Origin: CAZPWF01 sp964610775
Lineage (GTDB): Bacteria > Patescibacteriota > Saccharimonadia > Saccharimonadales > JACQNP01
DNA length: 24,117 nucleotides
Reading direction: 5' to 3'
Assembly: GCA_964610775.1 (NCBI GenBank)
Contig: CAZSZC010000013.1
Coordinates: forward strand, 1-24,117
Shown: piece by piece, positions 14,455 through 21,806 of the stretch
Layout of the letters: every line of letters starts with the position of its first letter
How positions within the stretch are numbered: the first letter of the stretch is position 1
Program-made: the position numbers and the translations under genes
The notes under the pieces: model-generated
What the model was told of the DNA's origin: nothing
Databases searched by the model: none
The model's input: only the letters and a program-made list of their open reading frames with translations

Positions 14455-14885
14455 GCGTCAAGTTCGGGTAGCATTTCTGGTGGGACTTCCCAGCTCTCAA
14501 CTTCAATAGCGTCAGGGTATTTGTTGCTTAGATTATCAGAGGCTAGTCCTTGGTCAATGAGAAAACGTCGCATCCTTTCAGAGACATCACTCAATCTTTC
14601 GCCTGTAGGGGGATGAAACATTCCCCCTCGATAAAAGCCAATGAAATCATCATAACCGCCAGAACTTCCATAGTCATAATGCGGGTCACGTGTATAAACC
14701 TTGTCTGAAGTTGCATCAAAATCTTCTCCCCGTGGCGGGAAGTGATGGTAGGAACGACGAGAAGCTCTACGGTTACGTTCTTCTTCACTAACCACCTCAT
14801 GACGTAACTGAAGGTCGTCAAGAATCTCACGCATACGCTCTTTGCTAAAACTAATATGTTCTCCTTCAAATAAGGGGTCACTCAT
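14451..14885 (-). CDS. 144-aa orphan in the damage-tolerance island
   Basis: Not recognised. The N-terminus is a charged helix (SFSKERMREILDDLQLRHEVVSEEERNR-type, about 13-40). The middle (40-95) is low-complexity, rich in Arg, His, Tyr, Gly and Asp, and probably disordered. The C-terminal third is again helical (SDVSERMRRFLIDQG) with an acidic tail. No Cys or metal-binding cluster is evident. The start at ATG 14885 is supported by TTGATT-16-TATGAT ending 6 nt upstream. It is divergent from the 88-aa/polymerase pair across 33 bp and precedes the SRAP gene by 31 bp. This suggests a shared regulatory region and perhaps a partner role. A second frame within it on the same strand is a shadow. Confidence 0.6.
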   Translation of the reverse strand: MSDPLFEGEHISFSKERMREILDDLQLRHEVVSEEERNRRASRRSYHHFPPRGEDFDATSDKVYTRDPHYDYGSSGGYDDFIGFYRGGMFHPPTGERLSDVSERMRRFLIDQGLASDNLSNKYPDAIEVESWEVPPEMLPELDA

Positions 14886-14891
14886 AACTAA

Positions 14892-14919
14892 ATCATAACA
14901 TAATAAGGAGATAAATCAA
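14892..14919 (-). promoter_or_regulatory. Promoter of the 144-aa orphan, in the 33-bp divergent intergenic region
   Basis: TTGATT (14919-14914), 16 nt and TATGAT (14897-14892) on the minus strand, then 6 nt to ATG 14885. The -35 overlaps the start codon of the divergent small gene, so transcription in one direction could interfere with the other. Confidence 0.4.
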
Positions 14920-15185
14920 TGAGACAACAGATAAATGCAGAAGTCAGTGTCGTTATGTACTACAGCGCCAAGAAGAAGCGTGTTGTACCGCATCTGCTGC
15001 ATTGGCAGAACAAAGAATATTTACTTAATAAGGTCAGTTACTACCATAGCTATATGGAAGGTCGAGAAAGACAGCATATCTTTGAGTTAGTAGATATAGA
15101 TAACACGCTATGGTTTCGCCTACGACTGGATAGCAGCAACCTGCATTGGACACTGGAGGCCATACACGATGGAAATCCGAATTAA
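14919..15185 (+). CDS. Small beta-rich protein overlapping the Y-family polymerase gene
   Basis: An 88-residue protein with a clean Shine-Dalgarno (AAGGAG, 14905-14910, 8-nt spacer) before ATG 14919. It is homologous by eye to the 80-residue protein at 13515: V-x-V strand, a central P-x-L/I segment with an aromatic-Gln/Asn-N turn, then HIFELVD, FRLRL and WTLE. The last 17 nt overlap the polymerase start, so the two are translated together, and a polymerase accessory or regulatory role is likely. UmuD-like features (Ser/Lys protease dyad) are absent, so it is not a UmuD. A DUF6504-like identity is possible but unproven. Its promoter must lie within or before the divergent orphan's start and was not identified. 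Confidence 0.75.
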   Translation: MRQQINAEVSVVMYYSAKKKRVVPHLLHWQNKEYLLNKVSYYHSYMEGRERQHIFELVDIDNTLWFRLRLDSSNLHWTLEAIHDGNPN

Positions 15186-16404
15186 CGATGAGCACCCGCT
15201 TGTCATGCACATAGACTTAAATAGTTGCTATGCAATTATTGAACAACAAGCCAATCCGCTCATACGTCATAAGCCAGTAGGCGTGGCAGCATACGATTCA
15301 CCTGGTGGCACTATCATTGCATCGTCTTACGAGGCAAAGCGTTTGGGTATTAAAATCATGCGTGTTCGTGATGCAAAAGCAATCAGTCGAGACATTATTA
15401 TTCTTACGCCTGACCCAGAGAAATATTTTGATGCACATAGGCGCTTTAGAGAGGTTTTAGAGCGATATACCAACGAAGTTACGCCTAAATCTATTGATGA
15501 GTTTGTCATCGATTTTAAAGGCTCTAGAGCGGTACGCGAAGGAAAGAGTCTTGTGGCAATTGGCAGAAAGATAAAGAAGGATATTAGAGAAGCTTTGGGT
15601 GAGTATGTAACCGTTAACATTGGCATCGCACCGAATCGATTCTTAGCCAAGCTTGCGGCAGGAATGGATAAGCCTGATGGTTTGGATGTTATTCATGGTG
15701 AAGACATTCTGAACGTATTCGGACAACTCAACCTTACCGACCTGCCCGGCATAAACATACGCTACAAAGCACGGTTGAATATGGCAGGAATAAATACCGT
15801 ATTGGATTTCTTTGAAGCACCCATATACAAATTGAAACATGAGGTATTTCAAAGCATTGTTGGCTACTATTGGTATCTGCGACTCCGAGGTTACGAGGTG
15901 GATTTTGTTAAGTTCGGCACAAAGAGTTTCGGTAATGACTATTCTGTGGGAGATAAGACTAATGACCCTGAAAAGATATGTAAACTAATCATGAAGTTGT
16001 GCGAGAAGACAGGCAGGCGCTTACGCATGCATAACTATCAAGCACAAGGAGTTTATTTGGGGCTGGGGTTCGAGAACGGCACGTGGTGGGGTAAAGGTAA
16101 GAAAGCTAAGTTCTTTATGTATGCAACTCAAGATATTTACCGAGCAATCATGTTACTTTTCCGACAAGTTGAAATACCAGCAAGAGTTATTCATATCAAT
16201 ATCTCCGTTTACGATATTTCTCCAGCTACACCGCGTCAGCTGGGTTTATTTGATGGTACGAGGCTCGATACCAAAGCACTAGCAATAGCCTCTGACATGA
16301 TTAATGACCGTTATGGTGAGTTTACTGTTACGCCTGCAACCATGGCAAATATGCACGATGTGATAATTAAGAGGGTACCATTCGGTAGTGTTAGGGACAT
16401 ATAG
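15169..16404 (+). CDS. Y-family translesion DNA polymerase (UmuC/DinB type)
   Basis: A 411-residue lesion-bypass polymerase. The palm residues are visible: D16 in HIDLNSCYA, the nucleotide-contacting SYEAKRLGI at 53-61 and the SIDEFVIDF motif with D110/E111. Then come NIGIAPNRFLAKLA and LTDLPGI (helix-hairpin-helix in the thumb), and a little-finger region. QLGLF at 357-361 is a beta-clamp-binding motif of the QLxLF type. The FVIDF ending and the N-terminal DLNSCYA are closer to UmuC-like proteins than to standard DinB, but I leave the gene symbol open. ATG 15169 has GGAGG at 15155-15159, a 9-nt spacer. It overlaps the small accessory-like gene. No umuD or lexA is seen in the window. Confidence 0.93.
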   Translation: MEIRINDEHPLVMHIDLNSCYAIIEQQANPLIRHKPVGVAAYDSPGGTIIASSYEAKRLGIKIMRVRDAKAISRDIIILTPDPEKYFDAHRRFREVLERYTNEVTPKSIDEFVIDFKGSRAVREGKSLVAIGRKIKKDIREALGEYVTVNIGIAPNRFLAKLAAGMDKPDGLDVIHGEDILNVFGQLNLTDLPGINIRYKARLNMAGINTVLDFFEAPIYKLKHEVFQSIVGYYWYLRLRGYEVDFVKFGTKSFGNDYSVGDKTNDPEKICKLIMKLCEKTGRRLRMHNYQAQGVYLGLGFENGTWWGKGKKAKFFMYATQDIYRAIMLLFRQVEIPARVIHINISVYDISPATPRQLGLFDGTRLDTKALAIASDMINDRYGEFTVTPATMANMHDVIIKRVPFGSVRDI

Positions 16405-16492
16405 TTAGAAGCATCTTATGAGTGGAGTGTATTATGCTTGTGCTTGCATCATAAAAGCCAGACTGAGAGAATAAACAAAACGAGGGAAATAT

Positions 16493-16966
16493 ATGCAACC
16501 AGAATTGCGAGAAACTATATTGAACAAAGAGAATGAAAGAGCCAAACGCGAAAGAGCTCGGGTAGAATATTTAGTCGACTTCATCGAAAATAACGAACAG
16601 GAGCTACGCGAAGCATTTATAGACGATACAGTACTTGAAGCCGACGTACCATTAACTATATACAACAAAACCACTCAAGCACTTAGAGTTGTCGAAAATA
16701 AGTTACTACAAAGCGTAGGGGTGACTACGAGCTATAGGCTTCTTAGTAATACTGGTATCAATGACGATCCGTTGATAAGGCTCGGCTGGATGCGCTGGGT
16801 ACCATATATCCCTGAAGGTGAAGAACCATCATCAGACACCAAAGTAACTCATGTGTATTTAGCTACCGATAAAGGAAGAGAGGTCGTTGATGGCCTTAGG
16901 GTGGCCCAGGGTTATGTTGATACACGAGAGCAATGGCGTATTAATAAAGAACGTGAGAGGTTCTAG
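16493..16966 (+). CDS. 157-aa orphan downstream of the polymerase
   Basis: Not recognised. The N-terminus is a long charged helix, likely a coiled coil (ETILNKENERAKRERARVEY-type, residues 5-45). The C-terminal part (70-150) is mixed, with VTTSYRLLSNTGI, a Trp-rich turn (GWMRWVPYIPEGEE) and a VYLATDKGREVVDGL segment that could be a winged-helix-like or small alpha/beta domain. The start at ATG 16493 has a GAGGG Shine-Dalgarno at 16482-16486, 6 nt away. It lies 88 bp after the polymerase on the same strand. A separate promoter is not clear (TATTAT at 16430-16435 is a weak -10), so cotranscription with the polymerase is plausible. Confidence 0.65.
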   Translation: MQPELRETILNKENERAKRERARVEYLVDFIENNEQELREAFIDDTVLEADVPLTIYNKTTQALRVVENKLLQSVGVTTSYRLLSNTGINDDPLIRLGWMRWVPYIPEGEEPSSDTKVTHVYLATDKGREVVDGLRVAQGYVDTREQWRINKERERF

Positions 16967-17063
16967 TATCTATCAACCTCGTCAAAAGAAACTTCAGCTA
17001 CTGTACAGCTATAAATCGAGCACTTAATTGCTAAATTAGTACTGCCTATGCTTGAATGACACC

Positions 17064-17561
17064 ATGGCAGGATATAAAGGTCATATAGCTGGTGCAACTA
17101 TCTGTTGTGGCGTTGCAATAGCGGGTGTTGCGATTCTACCAGGTGCTATCCTTGCCAAAACCGGCGGGCTACTTAGTAACTGGCAAATGGTAGCAGGATT
17201 ATTCGTGGTAGCGATTTTATTTGGTCTTTGGCCTGATATAGATACCAACTCCAAGGGTCAGGACATCTTTTTTAGCACTGCTTTTATCTTCGACATTATC
17301 CTTATATGGCAGGGCTACATTGAAGCGGCAGCTTTCTTGGGACTACTGGCCATGACACCGGTTCTTGGCAAGCATCGCGGCTGGACACATAGCAAACTAG
17401 CAATGATTCTAGTACCATTACCACTCCTCGTTATCCCGTACATCTATAAACAATCGCTGCTGCAAACTGCAATCTTGTTTTATGCTGCAGCGGTCATAGG
17501 CTATTTCAGCCATCTTCTGCTCGATGGCCTAATCACAAAACGCATTCGTTTTAAAACTTAG
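17064..17561 (+). CDS. YdjM/DUF457-type membrane metal-dependent hydrolase
   Basis: A 165-residue multi-span membrane protein. Residues typical of the family are present: H7 at the N-terminus, D58-I-D60 in GLWPDIDTNSKG, H104-RGWTH109, and SH150-LLLD154 near the C-terminus. Together these form the presumed metal site at the membrane face. Hydrophobic segments lie around 10-30, 41-57, 67-98 and 111-149. The E. coli relative YdjM is LexA-regulated, which fits its place next to SRAP and a Y-family polymerase, though no LexA box is evident here. ATG 17064 is preferred over the in-frame TTG at 17052. TTAATT-17-TATGCT (17024-17052) is a modest promoter candidate, and it overlaps that TTG. Confidence 0.8.
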   Translation: MAGYKGHIAGATICCGVAIAGVAILPGAILAKTGGLLSNWQMVAGLFVVAILFGLWPDIDTNSKGQDIFFSTAFIFDIILIWQGYIEAAAFLGLLAMTPVLGKHRGWTHSKLAMILVPLPLLVIPYIYKQSLLQTAILFYAAAVIGYFSHLLLDGLITKRIRFKT

Positions 17562-17604
17562 CATAGGTGAAAAAATATTCACTGTTTTATTGACTCGTTC
17601 GGCA

Positions 17605-17610
17605 CACAAT
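17605..17610 (+). promoter_or_regulatory. -10 element of the 252-aa orphan, leaderless type
   Basis: CACAAT ends 7 nt before ATG 17618, in the same arrangement as the TACAAT boxes of gltX and the DUF3048 gene. TTGACT at 17590-17595 is too close to act as its -35. Confidence 0.4.
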
Positions 17611-17617
17611 AGCCGGT

Positions 17618-18376
17618 ATGAGAACACAACCTATATTCAAAGATTTCGATTTACCAACCCAACACCTAGGGAATAACCACTATGTGCCAGCAAAAGCACG
17701 TGAAGAGGCCGAAATAGAGCGTCGCCAAAGTATGCACAGAGGCATGCTTCTTGCTGAGCACCAGGAAAAGGGCCTCAAAGTCGCTGCCAACATTCTTCAT
17801 TTAGTCTCCGATAAAGATAGTGTTAGTTTTAGCTCCCGTCTTCTAGCGGCTAGTGGCATTAACAGTGCCTGGTACGGCTTTGCAAGGGGTGCAGAGCACG
17901 AAGTAATGCGCCGTCGAGTCAAGCTACCATCACTTATAGCAGACAACCCCGAATGGCGACCAAATTCCTCAGAACTTCGTCACAATGCCAGCACTGAATT
18001 TGCCGAGGCCTCGGCATTAGCCACAAAAGTAGTCAAGGGGATCGAATATCACTCGCCGCGAACTGCAGAGTTCAAGAGAAGTCTCGGTCGAACTATTGGA
18101 CGCGCCTCACTAACAGCAGCCTGCATAGAACTTGGAGATCAAGTTTTCGGGCAACCAATTATCGATAGTGATGTTCAGCTTCTGGTTCGACAGCGTAGTT
18201 TGAATGCCCTAAGTGATGCTAGACATCTCGAATCTTCACTTGGTGTAGCACCATCAATAGCACAGTTCGCAGATCCAGATAGCCAACTATCAGTATTTTG
18301 GCGTAGAGAATCGCCAAACGGCGCACTCAAAGCCTACGAGACGGCAATTGAGCTACAGACTGAATTGACGCTCTAG
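17618..18376 (+). CDS. 252-aa soluble orphan
   Basis: Not recognised. It is a mostly helical cytoplasmic protein with no signal peptide or membrane segment. There is an Arg/Glu-rich helix at about 28-50, an Ala/Ser/Arg-rich region, and repeated hydrophobic helices (FSSRLLAASGINSAWYGF, RTIGRASLTAACIELGDQVF). No catalytic motif stands out. The -10 box 7 nt upstream of ATG 17618 supports the start. The stop codon TAG shares the CTAG palindrome (18373-18376) with the stop of the convergent winged-helix gene, so the genes overlap by 4 bp. Confidence 0.65.
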   Translation: MRTQPIFKDFDLPTQHLGNNHYVPAKAREEAEIERRQSMHRGMLLAEHQEKGLKVAANILHLVSDKDSVSFSSRLLAASGINSAWYGFARGAEHEVMRRRVKLPSLIADNPEWRPNSSELRHNASTEFAEASALATKVVKGIEYHSPRTAEFKRSLGRTIGRASLTAACIELGDQVFGQPIIDSDVQLLVRQRSLNALSDARHLESSLGVAPSIAQFADPDSQLSVFWRRESPNGALKAYETAIELQTELTL

Positions 18377-19044
18377 ATCCTAAAGGTCTTTTCGATAAAA
18401 AATGGCTTTCCAATTTTGTATAAAGCAGCTAGCGTCGACATATTAGGTAGCATTGAGGCTGCCTCAAAATCCGGTGATGTCTCCCATAAATATTCGGCTT
18501 TTTCATCATTACTCAGCAACTCGCCCTGGGCATCATTACAAACCAAGAGAGTGAAGTGAGTAAAACTCTCCAGATTTTCACCGTCAAAAACCCTGAAATA
18601 GCCGCTCCCTAGCGCTTCAAAATCACAATTTAGATTAGTCATTGCCTTGCAGGCTTCTTGTGCCGCAATCACACTATCAACATCATAGCGTGGCGCTGTA
18701 TGCATGAAACCAACCCTATCAATGAGTGGATGGACCGTTCTTCTATAAAGCAACCAGGCATTATCTTTCTGGCGACGGATAACTAGAAATAGCACAGATT
18801 CGGCGCGATCAGCAACTGATAATTGTTTATCAAAAACCTTGGTCCCCAATCGACGTCCCTCGGGCGTCAATACATAATGACCGTCCTCACGCTTAACAAC
18901 AAAACCTGCGATAACAGTTTTTTTCAAATGATATGTAAACAGCTTGCTCTCAATTTCATCAGGCTTTAGCTCACTAAATCGCAAGCCATTAGGTGCAAAA
19001 GCCAGTCGATATACTATGTTTCGCTGAATGTAGTGATCTAACAT
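18373..19044 (-). CDS. Winged-helix protein with a degenerate Nudix-like domain
   Basis: A 223-residue protein. Residues 1-75 form a winged helix (YHLKKTVIAGFVVKREDGHY, then VLTPEGRRLG), as in MarR/PadR-like regulators. Residues 80-223 follow a Nudix fold: VLFLVIRRQKDNAWLLYRRT, a loop beginning GFMHTAP at 112-118, then AAQEACKAM at 127-135. In an active Nudix box this helix would carry R-E-x-x-E-E; here it reads Q-E-A-C-K-A, so hydrolysis is unlikely. The likely role is a transcription regulator whose Nudix domain binds a nucleotide or sugar-nucleotide ligand, by analogy with NrtR, where the domains are in the opposite order. The start at ATG 19044 follows TATAAT by 6 nt. It lies 26 bp downstream of the helicase operon on the same strand. 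Confidence 0.65.
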   Translation of the reverse strand: MLDHYIQRNIVYRLAFAPNGLRFSELKPDEIESKLFTYHLKKTVIAGFVVKREDGHYVLTPEGRRLGTKVFDKQLSVADRAESVLFLVIRRQKDNAWLLYRRTVHPLIDRVGFMHTAPRYDVDSVIAAQEACKAMTNLNCDFEALGSGYFRVFDGENLESFTHFTLLVCNDAQGELLSNDEKAEYLWETSPDFEAASMLPNMSTLAALYKIGKPFFIEKTFRI

Positions 19045-19050
19045 ACAACT

Positions 19051-19056
19051 ATTATA
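19051..19056 (-). promoter_or_regulatory. -10 element of the winged-helix/Nudix gene, leaderless type
   Basis: A perfect TATAAT (19056-19051, minus strand) ends 6 nt before ATG 19044, with no Shine-Dalgarno. TAGTCG (19080-19075) at an 18-nt spacing is a weak -35 that falls in the end of the helicase gene. Confidence 0.55.
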
Positions 19057-19070
19057 AATCTAGCCATATA

Positions 19071-21794
19071 TTAACGACTACCTTGCGATTCCACTTCCAA
19101 AAGGTAGGGGACTAGCCTGTCTTTGATCTCTTCTAGTTTATACATATGGGTCAAACCATAGCGGCTGTTGTCCTCGCTAAATGAAATCTGAACTCTCGCG
19201 ATAGACTTGTCTATTTTATGACCACTATATTCCTCATATTTGCGGACATTATCAACAATTGTTTCAGGCCTCAGGTGAGGAAAGCGTTTGGACAAGAACT
19301 GCGTGCAACCTTCCGGCGTAATCCATCGCTCACCGTCTGCGTCGATATACAGCTTCATGATGTTAATGATCGGCCTACTTTGATCGTCGACCAACTTTTG
19401 TATATCGTGCATATTAAAAATTGGCACGACACGATCACCACGCCTACCTATAGCCGCGTGAACCGCAGGCGGATCCGTCATTGTTGCCTCCATGATAACT
19501 TCTTTTGGCAAAAAGCCTTTGTAAGCTTTTTGAACAGCTTCAAATGTTTGCCAGGTTGTAGCGCCTAATAATTCACCATTAGAACCTATTGCGATACCTC
19601 TACCATCAATAACTTGTAGTTTTTGTAGCAGTTCGGTGTAGTCATTGTGATGTGCTTTCATCACTTTTAATGGCATTTGCTCATTCAGCGTAGCTATTAG
19701 CGCTGGAGTCTCATCCGGATGCGGGCCTACAATAAATCCTTGTTCTACGTTATTAACTTCGAATACATCAACACCAAGAGCGGGTGGTATTTCTTTGATA
19801 GCTATCTCTTCATTACTTAAGCGCTCTATACCATCAAACAGATCAATAACTATAGATACTGGAGCGCCAGGATATATTCGACCAATGCGTCCAAGTCGCT
19901 GAGTAGCCAGTAGGGGAGATCGAGTTGGGCGCATATTGATAAGAGCTTTTGCACGATCACTATCCCAACCTTCGCGTATAACGTCAACGAATGTAAGCCA
20001 ATCTATATCGCCGGCCTCAAACTGATCATAATACATTTGACGATCTTGAGTATCGTCGAGAATAAATTGAGCTCGCAGATTCCGCAATTCTCCTGTTTTT
20101 GGATCCACTATTTGTTGTTTATTGAGAAGCTCTGCTAATTCTCTGGCGTGAGCACCCTCATCGCCGGGGATAGCCGACATTATGCCAGAATAACCAGCTT
20201 CAGTAAGTTGAGCCGCATAATTAACACCAATCATATTGCGCTCTTCATTAAATCTCATTTCACGTATGGTAGTACGATCATATTCTCCACTTGCATCCAA
20301 TCCAACATTACTAAATCTCAAACCGGTGTCATGCACGAACATTGCCACCGGATTAACTATCTTGCGTCGCATAGCTTCTTGCTTGGTTAGCTCATGAACT
20401 TTCTTCTCGAAAAAATCTTCGAGGCTACGATCATAATATTTGTCTGTGGCCGTAAGGCCCAGCAAAGCTATTTCCTTACGTGCAGCATAAGCTCGGATAG
20501 CATCCCATGTCTCAGTGCCGATGCTGCGATGAGCCTCATCGCAAATTATCAGATCAAACTGAGCACCCGCTTCTCTTAGCACCTTAAAGTACTCAATAGC
20601 CCTAATGCGCTGCTTATGATCATTGGCCCGTTGTCTCTGATAGGCAATGCTATCGTTGAAGCTATATACTCTTTCACGATCACTTCGACGCATTAGGTCA
20701 TCTGTTTTGGGTGTTCTAGAAGCGCTATTACGACGCACAGTTTCAACTACAAAAGCCTCGTATTCGTTCAAAGTTTTATATGTTCTGTCGATCTCGGCCT
20801 CTTCGTCATAAATTACTGGTTCTGACAATCTAGGAAGTCCTAGTTTTTTTCGCTCCTCGGTCTCTTTACGCTTTTGTCTGGCAATTTGATCAACCTGGCT
20901 CATGGCTTCAAGTGATGATTTGATCTTGGGAGATATCATACGTCGAATAATTGGCCGTACTTTTCTAAGTCTGAATTCTTTAGATGATCTCTCAGTATTC
21001 ATTAACTTTAGTACACTCTTAAGATCTTTTTCCTCAGCTTTAGTAAGCTCTAGTTCTCCAGCGTCCTTTGCTTTTAAAAGTTCGCCGGCTTTAATCACAA
21101 AGCGCGTAACCTCTTGATCTTCATAAGCATCTTTAATAAATTGACGCCTCTCTATTATCAGTCTGTTTCCAGTAGCTTCAGCTGCTTCTAGTTTTTGGGC
21201 ACAATCTAGTAACTCTTCATCCCAACCCTCAAGTGTTTTAGATTCGGCGGCATCTAGGCTGGATGTAAGGTTTCGAAAACTGTCATAAGTTGTTACCAAA
21301 ACATTGGCTTCTACAAGGTTCTTAATACGATCTTTGTGCGCTACTTTACCATGAAGTGGGCGTACGTCTAGATCAGGGGCAAAGCCCTTAAAGCCTTTTC
21401 GCTTACCAGTAGCCGGATCAACAGACCCAATAGCCTGACCTACTAGGTCAACAGTCGGAACACAAACCATAACACGAGACTCTTCCCCAAACACAGATTC
21501 TAGCTCAACGAGACGTTTAGCTATTTCAACATATAATACGGTTTTGCCACCACCGGTTGGTATTTTGGCATAACACTCCCGACCACCCTCTCTGAAAAAC
21601 GTGACGATATCATCGAACGCTTCGATCTGGTGTTCTGCAAGTACCGTATCTTCGCTTAGTGATAGGGAACCGAGACGCTCAACTATTCGACTCATTTCAA
21701 CGCCAGTTAGTTGATCCGTCTGACCAACCTGTCTGTCAATATTAGGGTCCTGATCTGAGCTTAGAACTTCTGGGTTTGACTCATTTGTCATCAT
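19071..21794 (-). CDS. Large SF2 DEAH-type helicase with an insertion and duplicated C-terminal module
   Basis: A 907-residue ATP-dependent nucleic-acid translocase or helicase related to the type III restriction/UvrB-like SF2 group. Motifs: LAEHQIEAF (Q-like), Walker A IPTGGGKT (78-85), MVCVPTVDLVGQ (Ia), VLVTTYDS (Ib), DEAH (419-422), LTAT (447-450), FVDVIREGWD (V) and QRLGRIGR (632-639, VI). Between Ib and II lies an extra block of about 235 residues (175-410), highly charged and helical. After motif VI, two related modules (about 738-803 and 820-898) appear in tandem. Nuclease or methylase domains are not evident. Two ATGs are adjacent (21794, 21791); GGGTGG at 21803-21798 is a weak Shine-Dalgarno that suits the second better. 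It is the last gene of the operon, 12 nt after the 330-aa gene. Confidence 0.85.
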   Translation of the reverse strand: MMTNESNPEVLSSDQDPNIDRQVGQTDQLTGVEMSRIVERLGSLSLSEDTVLAEHQIEAFDDIVTFFREGGRECYAKIPTGGGKTVLYVEIAKRLVELESVFGEESRVMVCVPTVDLVGQAIGSVDPATGKRKGFKGFAPDLDVRPLHGKVAHKDRIKNLVEANVLVTTYDSFRNLTSSLDAAESKTLEGWDEELLDCAQKLEAAEATGNRLIIERRQFIKDAYEDQEVTRFVIKAGELLKAKDAGELELTKAEEKDLKSVLKLMNTERSSKEFRLRKVRPIIRRMISPKIKSSLEAMSQVDQIARQKRKETEERKKLGLPRLSEPVIYDEEAEIDRTYKTLNEYEAFVVETVRRNSASRTPKTDDLMRRSDRERVYSFNDSIAYQRQRANDHKQRIRAIEYFKVLREAGAQFDLIICDEAHRSIGTETWDAIRAYAARKEIALLGLTATDKYYDRSLEDFFEKKVHELTKQEAMRRKIVNPVAMFVHDTGLRFSNVGLDASGEYDRTTIREMRFNEERNMIGVNYAAQLTEAGYSGIMSAIPGDEGAHARELAELLNKQQIVDPKTGELRNLRAQFILDDTQDRQMYYDQFEAGDIDWLTFVDVIREGWDSDRAKALINMRPTRSPLLATQRLGRIGRIYPGAPVSIVIDLFDGIERLSNEEIAIKEIPPALGVDVFEVNNVEQGFIVGPHPDETPALIATLNEQMPLKVMKAHHNDYTELLQKLQVIDGRGIAIGSNGELLGATTWQTFEAVQKAYKGFLPKEVIMEATMTDPPAVHAAIGRRGDRVVPIFNMHDIQKLVDDQSRPIINIMKLYIDADGERWITPEGCTQFLSKRFPHLRPETIVDNVRKYEEYSGHKIDKSIARVQISFSEDNSRYGLTHMYKLEEIKDRLVPYLLEVESQGSR

Positions 21795-21806
21795 TAACCA
21801 CCCAAT

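Noticed and set aside
14591..14881. Additional 96-aa frame inside the 144-aa orphan on the same strand
   Set aside because: It fully overlaps the promoter-supported frame, lacks a start signal, and its composition looks like an out-of-frame shadow.
14919..15185. UmuD-like partner of the Y-family polymerase
   Set aside because: The protein lacks the Ser/Lys dyad and cleavage site of the LexA/UmuD family and is a short beta-rich protein instead.
13760..16404. The island as a recently transferred mobile element
   Set aside because: No integrase, transposase, direct repeats or attachment site was found at its edges, and base composition does not look clearly different from the neighbours by eye.
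17008..17040. AGCTACTGTACAGCT and the weak TAATT/AATTA hairpin upstream of the YdjM-like gene as a LexA box or terminator
   Set aside because: The spacing does not match CTG-N10-CAG or GAAC-N4-GTTC, the hairpin is AT-only, and no T-tract follows.
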